The notes under the pieces are model-generated. The model was not told where the DNA came from. It was given only the letters and a program-made list of their open reading frames with translations, and did not search any database. The translations under genes and the position numbers were made by a program. From NCBI GenBank assembly GCA_022361135.1, contig JAKSBM010000917.1, positions 1-9,378 on the forward strand: 9,378 nucleotides of DNA. The letters run 5' to 3'. Source of the stretch: Desulfobacterales bacterium. Its GTDB lineage: Bacteria > Desulfobacterota > Desulfobacteria > Desulfobacterales > Desulfobacteraceae. Each line of letters starts with the position of its first letter. The first letter of the stretch is position 1. Shown here one piece after another: positions 5,812 to 9,378 of the stretch.

Positions 5812-7426
5812 CCTCAAGGCATTTCTGGCACCGGTGTTCATGGCCCTGGCCCTGTCGGCCCTCCTGGCCGGATGCGGCAAGGGCCTGCCCGATGCCGTAA
5901 CTAAGGATGCCGAATCCCTGGTCAAGCGGTTGAATGCGACCGAAGATCATATCAGGGACCAGCAGAAAAAGTTCAGGGGGATGGCGGCCTCCGACGCGTT
6001 CAAGCCCATGGCCGGGTATGCGGAAAAAGAAAACTGGGCCGGTGGCTTTGACCAGGCCACGGCCACCCTGTCCAGGGCCAGGGGTCTCTACGACACCAAT
6101 CTTGCCCCCCTGATCAAAAAGGACAATCCGGACACCGTGGTCAAGGTCAGGCTGGAGATCAACCGGATAAATAAGGTGATTGACGAAGCCCGGGCCCAGG
6201 CCAAGGCGCCCTTCAGCCGAATGGACCGGATCCGGACGGCCATGACCGATACCCGGGGCGTATACGAAAAAGCCGGAGGGGAAGCCGGCGCCATTCAGGA
6301 CCGGATCTCCGCCTACCGGTCCGGCCCCGTTGCCGGGGCCCTTGCCAAATTCCCCGGTTCCGAGGCAAAGATCAACAGCCGGTTTTCTCCCTTTGAAAAA
6401 ATGGATGAGGAGACCCGCACGGGCATGGCGGTCATGGAACAGGCCTATACGGCCCACCAAAACAATGCCGGTGCCGACTATGCCGCCTTTATCACCCGGG
6501 CCGATGCCATGGAGGCGAATATGAACCGCCTCGGTACCATGGGCCCGGAGCTGGAAAAGGATCTGGAGAATCTCTATCAGAGCTATACCAAGGTTCTCGA
6601 TGACATGAAGGTCGATTATTTTGTCACCGTAAAACGGGAATCCTGGAATGAAAATTCAGACTATTACGACCCCAGATTTTCCAGCTTCACCCGCCAGGTG
6701 ACGCCGGCCGTATACGCAGCCCTGGCCGATTCCGACGCCGATACCCTGGCCGGACTGATGCCGGGCTACGGCGGTTTGAACATCAGGGTCACCTCCGGCC
6801 TGGGCAACGCCTGGCAGGCCCTGAACATCAATCCCACGGACAACTGGCCCGACCGCCGGCACAACGCCGCCAGTTTCTGGGTGGAAAATTTCCGGCCGGC
6901 CTATTACCACAAGTACCTGAAAGAGGAAAACGGGGAGACCGCGGAAACCGGCTGGGTCAAGGTCGATCCCACCTTTTACGAACAGAACCTGGACAACCTG
7001 GGCATGGCCATTCTGTCCAAACCTTACGGGGAGTTCGAGCCCGATACCCAGGCCGCCCCCCCGGGCATGGCCTACGTGGGGAACCCCGAATACGGGGAAT
7101 GGAAAAAGGATGAAAACGGGGAAAGCTTCTGGTCCTGGTACGGCCGGTATGCCTTTTTCTCCCATCTCTTCTTCTTTCCCCCGTCCTACTATTATTACGG
7201 GTCCTGGAACCGCTGGAACCAGAACTACCGCTACAAAAAACCCTATTACGGAAAGACCTCAACCGGCGCCTACACTTACGGCACCCGGGGGACTAAAATC
7301 AAACGAACGCCGCGGTACCAGAACACCACATTCGGCCGGACCGGCGGATTCAAATCCCGGCCGGCCTCGGTCAGAGGCGGAAGTGCTTCGCTGCGGGGCG
7401 GCGGCCCCAAGGGTAAAGGCAAATAA
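5771..7426 (+). CDS. Large lipoprotein with coiled-coil body and aromatic, then Gly/Arg-rich tail
   Basis: This 551-residue precursor has a strongly basic N-terminus (RPKRRR), a hydrophobic segment (18-33) and the lipobox LLAGC with Cys35. Gly36-Lys37 follow, so it is predicted to be a lipidated, periplasm-facing envelope protein. Residues about 38-290 are charged and helical, likely coiled coil. Residues about 300-450 look globular, with many Tyr, Trp and Asn (DNWPDRRHNAASFWVENFRPAYYHKYL). Residues 452-493 are extremely aromatic (FFFPPSYYYYGSWNRW), and 494-551 are Gly/Arg/Lys/Ser-rich and basic, ending GGGPKGKGK. I do not recognise a named family or an enzyme motif. AAAGGAG (5755-5761) precedes the ATG, which lies inside the previous gene. 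Its place in the operon suggests it is the envelope-facing part of a system with the DUF350 protein and the membrane spermidine synthase. The tail could bind cell wall, polyanion or a partner protein; this is inference. Confidence 0.85.
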   Translation: MKTRPISRPKRRRSLKAFLAPVFMALALSALLAGCGKGLPDAVTKDAESLVKRLNATEDHIRDQQKKFRGMAASDAFKPMAGYAEKENWAGGFDQATATLSRARGLYDTNLAPLIKKDNPDTVVKVRLEINRINKVIDEARAQAKAPFSRMDRIRTAMTDTRGVYEKAGGEAGAIQDRISAYRSGPVAGALAKFPGSEAKINSRFSPFEKMDEETRTGMAVMEQAYTAHQNNAGADYAAFITRADAMEANMNRLGTMGPELEKDLENLYQSYTKVLDDMKVDYFVTVKRESWNENSDYYDPRFSSFTRQVTPAVYAALADSDADTLAGLMPGYGGLNIRVTSGLGNAWQALNINPTDNWPDRRHNAASFWVENFRPAYYHKYLKEENGETAETGWVKVDPTFYEQNLDNLGMAILSKPYGEFEPDTQAAPPGMAYVGNPEYGEWKKDENGESFWSWYGRYAFFSHLFFFPPSYYYYGSWNRWNQNYRYKKPYYGKTSTGAYTYGTRGTKIKRTPRYQNTTFGRTGGFKSRPASVRGGSASLRGGGPKGKGK

Positions 7427-7454
7427 CCCCCATTATTGTTAAGGAGACGGAACC

Positions 7455-8345
7455 ATGAGTATAACTTCGATTCTTTTGAGCCTGGTCCAGGGGGCCTGCT
7501 TTGCCCTGGTGGGTATTGGATTTATTTTTCTGGCCAAGCGCCTGGACGACTGGCGGACCCGGGACTTTGACGACGACCGCCATATTGACGACGGCAACGT
7601 GGCCGTGGGCCTCCGCAGGGCCGGCCTCTACCTGGGCCTGGCCATTGCCATGGCCGGCGCCCTGTCCGGGTCTTCGTCCGGGTTCTGGCTGGACCTCGTC
7701 TATCTCATCGTGGACGGATTGATCATTACGGGATTTTTATTCTCTTCCAGGACCGTCAACGACCTGGTCATGATGGGTCATATCGACAATGACGCCGAAT
7801 GCGTCCGGGAATTCACCCTGCCCGACGGCAGGACCGTGACCGGAAACACCGCCCTGGGCATGGTGGAGGCCGGTATGTACATTGCCACGGGACTGATCCT
7901 CAACGGCAGCCTCTCCGGGGGAGTGAGCAGTTTTTTCCAGTCCCTGATGTCCGCCCTGGTCTTCTTCATCATCGGCCAGGCCGTACTCCTGCTGTTCGGC
8001 CTGCTCTACGAACTGATCACCCCCTTTAATGTCCGGGAGGAGATCAAGCGGAACAACCTGGCCGCCGGCATCGGGCTGGGCGGCATTCTCATCGCCCTGG
8101 GCGTGATCCTCATGTCCAGCCTGTCCGGCCCCTTCACCGGCTGGGGACGGGATCTGGCAAGTTTCGCCATCTATACGGTCTTCGGCATGATCCTGCTTCT
8201 GGGATTCAGGAGCCTGGTGGACCGGGTGCTGCTGCCCACCACCAACCTGGCCACGGAAATCAAGACGGACCAGAATGTGGCCGCCCTGGTGGTGGTGGAA
8301 AGCGCCATCATCGCCGTGGCCGTGATCATCGCCTATGCCATCTGA
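7455..8345 (+). CDS. Tandem DUF350 membrane protein
   Basis: This 296-residue inner-membrane protein has about eight hydrophobic helices (roughly 5-27, 49-72, 77-97, 131-153, 161-188, 200-224, 235-256, 275-295). The helices fall into two DUF350 units of four (E. coli YjfL is a single-unit relative). Each even-numbered helix begins with an N-V/T/L-A motif: DGNVAVGL (46-53), TGNTALGM (129-136), RNNLAAGI (199-206) and DQNVAALV (272-279). This fourfold pattern supports an internally repeated structure. A soluble loop of about 30 residues (98-130) separates helices 3 and 4. DUF350 has no known activity but is often encoded next to spermidine synthase-like or ATP-grasp glutathionylspermidine synthase-like genes. 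AAGGAG lies upstream of the ATG. The stop overlaps the start of the spermidine synthase gene, so the two are likely translated together and may form one membrane complex. Confidence 0.88.
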   Translation: MSITSILLSLVQGACFALVGIGFIFLAKRLDDWRTRDFDDDRHIDDGNVAVGLRRAGLYLGLAIAMAGALSGSSSGFWLDLVYLIVDGLIITGFLFSSRTVNDLVMMGHIDNDAECVREFTLPDGRTVTGNTALGMVEAGMYIATGLILNGSLSGGVSSFFQSLMSALVFFIIGQAVLLLFGLLYELITPFNVREEIKRNNLAAGIGLGGILIALGVILMSSLSGPFTGWGRDLASFAIYTVFGMILLLGFRSLVDRVLLPTTNLATEIKTDQNVAALVVVESAIIAVAVIIAYAI

Positions 8346-9378
8346 GTCCGGCACCGGGCGCGGGGCCAGGGATCCCGGGTTCAATTTTGCCTCGGTCCTG
8401 CTCTGCGCCTGCATGTTTGCCTCCGGGGCCTGCGGCATCATCCTGGAATATATCCAGGCCAGCCTGGCGTCCATGATCCTGGGCAACGCCTTTGAGCAAT
8501 GGGCCATGGTCATCGGGCTGATGATGTTCTGGATGGGATTCGGCAGCCTGATCCAGTCCCGGATTCCCAAAACCGGGCTGATCCATACCTTCATCATCAT
8601 CGAAATCGCTCTGGCCCTGGCCGGGGGCTTCTCCCCGAGCCTGACCTATCTGTCATACGGGTATACGGCCCATTACAGCCTGGTCCTCTACCTGTTCGTC
8701 TCCCTCATCGGCATCCTCATCGGCCTGGAGATCCCGGTGATCATCCGGATCAACAACGACTTTTCCAAGGAGTTGTCCACCAACCTGGGCAATATCCTGT
8801 CCGCCGATTATATCGGGAGCCTGGCCGGCGCCCTGATCTACGTCTTTATCCTCCTGCGGTTCTTCCCCATTACCGAGGCCGCCTTTCTGACCGCCGGCCT
8901 GAACTTTTTCCTGGCCCTGGCCACCTTTGTCTACTTCACCTTCAAAGGGCTGATCCGGAAGAGCCTTCCCCTGACCCTGGTCATGGCCGGCACATTCTGC
9001 GCCGTGGTCTACGGTTATGCCAACAACCGGGACTGGCAGATCAGACACGAACAGCCCCTGTACGACGACCCCATCGTCTATTCCAAGACCAGCCAGTACC
9101 AGCACATCGTCATCACCCATTACAAGCCCCTGGACGACGTCCGCCTCTTTCTCAACGGCAATCTCCAATTGTCCAGCATTGATGAGGCCAGGTACCATGA
9201 ATCCCTGGTTCACCCGGCCGTGTCCATGGCGCAGGCCAGGGACCGGGTGCTGATCCTGGGCGGCGGCGACGGTGCCGCCCTGCGGGAGGTGCTGAAATAC
9301 GACTCGGTCCGGGAAATCACCCTGGTCGACCTGGATCCGGCCATCACCCGGCTGGCCGCCACCCACCCCCTGCTCGTC
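8335..9378 (+). CDS. Membrane-fused spermidine synthase-like aminopropyltransferase (cut by window edge)
   Basis: The first 348 codons are present and the frame stays open to the end. The N-terminal half (about 17-228) has about seven hydrophobic helices and blocks typical of membrane-fused spermidine synthases (GLEIPVIIRI at 130-139, ADYIGSLAGAL at 157-167). The synthase domain then starts: YQHIVI (255-260), LFLNGNLQ (271-278), DE at 283-284, YHE (287-289), GGGDGAALRE (309-318) and VDLDP (331-335). GGGDG binds the decarboxylated S-adenosylmethionine group and the YHE tyrosine lies at the amine site in soluble enzymes. Soluble enzymes have LDG where this has LNG. The second catalytic Asp lies beyond the window. 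Family activity is transfer of aminopropyl to an amine; the substrate here is unknown. No ribosome binding site is visible. The ATG overlaps the DUF350 gene by 11 nt, and an in-frame stop at 8323 rules out a longer start, so translation is probably coupled. Confidence 0.9.
   Translation, partial: MPSESGTGRGARDPGFNFASVLLCACMFASGACGIILEYIQASLASMILGNAFEQWAMVIGLMMFWMGFGSLIQSRIPKTGLIHTFIIIEIALALAGGFSPSLTYLSYGYTAHYSLVLYLFVSLIGILIGLEIPVIIRINNDFSKELSTNLGNILSADYIGSLAGALIYVFILLRFFPITEAAFLTAGLNFFLALATFVYFTFKGLIRKSLPLTLVMAGTFCAVVYGYANNRDWQIRHEQPLYDDPIVYSKTSQYQHIVITHYKPLDDVRLFLNGNLQLSSIDEARYHESLVHPAVSMAQARDRVLILGGGDGAALREVLKYDSVREITLVDLDPAITRLAATHPLLV

Noticed and set aside
4993..5925. 310-codon minus-strand frame across the telA, DUF4178-like and lipoprotein genes
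   Set aside because: It spans three well-supported genes on the other strand and ignores their boundaries, as a shadow frame would.
7737..8600. 287-codon minus-strand frame opposite DUF350 and the synthase start
   Set aside because: Composition (Gln, Gly, His, Asp) mirrors hydrophobic codons read backwards; the plus strand shows conserved membrane families.
8499..9182. 227-codon plus-strand frame inside the spermidine synthase region
   Set aside because: It is out of frame with the synthase, is Arg/Pro/His-rich, and the synthase frame stays open with clear motifs through to the window end.

Overview
The window is GC-rich and tightly packed with protein-coding genes. It reads as chromosome from a Gram-negative bacterium: two genes encode lipoproteins with clear lipoboxes, one of them a glycine-zipper outer-membrane type. 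Codon use and the style of the TypA and proline dehydrogenase proteins give a Desulfobacterota (sulfate-reducer-like) impression, but that is only an impression. No tRNA, rRNA, CRISPR array, transposase or integrase was seen.

Minus-strand half (1 to about 3072). Reading leftward there are three genes: a short SlyB-like glycine-zipper lipoprotein (2602-3072), the ribosome-associated GTPase TypA/BipA (610-2457), and a proline dehydrogenase (start at 537, running off the left edge). The short spacers hold three stem-loops: one in the lipoprotein leader, one between the lipoprotein gene and typA, and one between typA and the proline dehydrogenase gene. A good sigma70-type promoter precedes the lipoprotein gene.

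Plus-strand half (3346 to the right edge). Six genes run in one direction with gaps of 28 nt or less, or with overlaps, so they are probably one operon. In order: a membrane-anchored XpaC-like protein; a TelA-family protein; an acidic soluble protein resembling DUF4178; a large lipoprotein with an aromatic- and then Gly/Arg/Lys-rich C-terminus; an eight-helix membrane protein made of two DUF350 units; and a spermidine synthase-like aminopropyltransferase fused behind a multi-pass membrane domain (cut by the window end).

The operon is the most interesting part. It joins the XpaC/TelA pair, which is linked in other bacteria to tellurite and envelope-stress phenotypes, to a DUF4178/DUF350/membrane spermidine synthase set plus a lipoprotein I do not recognise. 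A membrane-bound system that makes or attaches a polyamine-like group at the envelope is a reasonable hypothesis; nothing in the sequence proves it.
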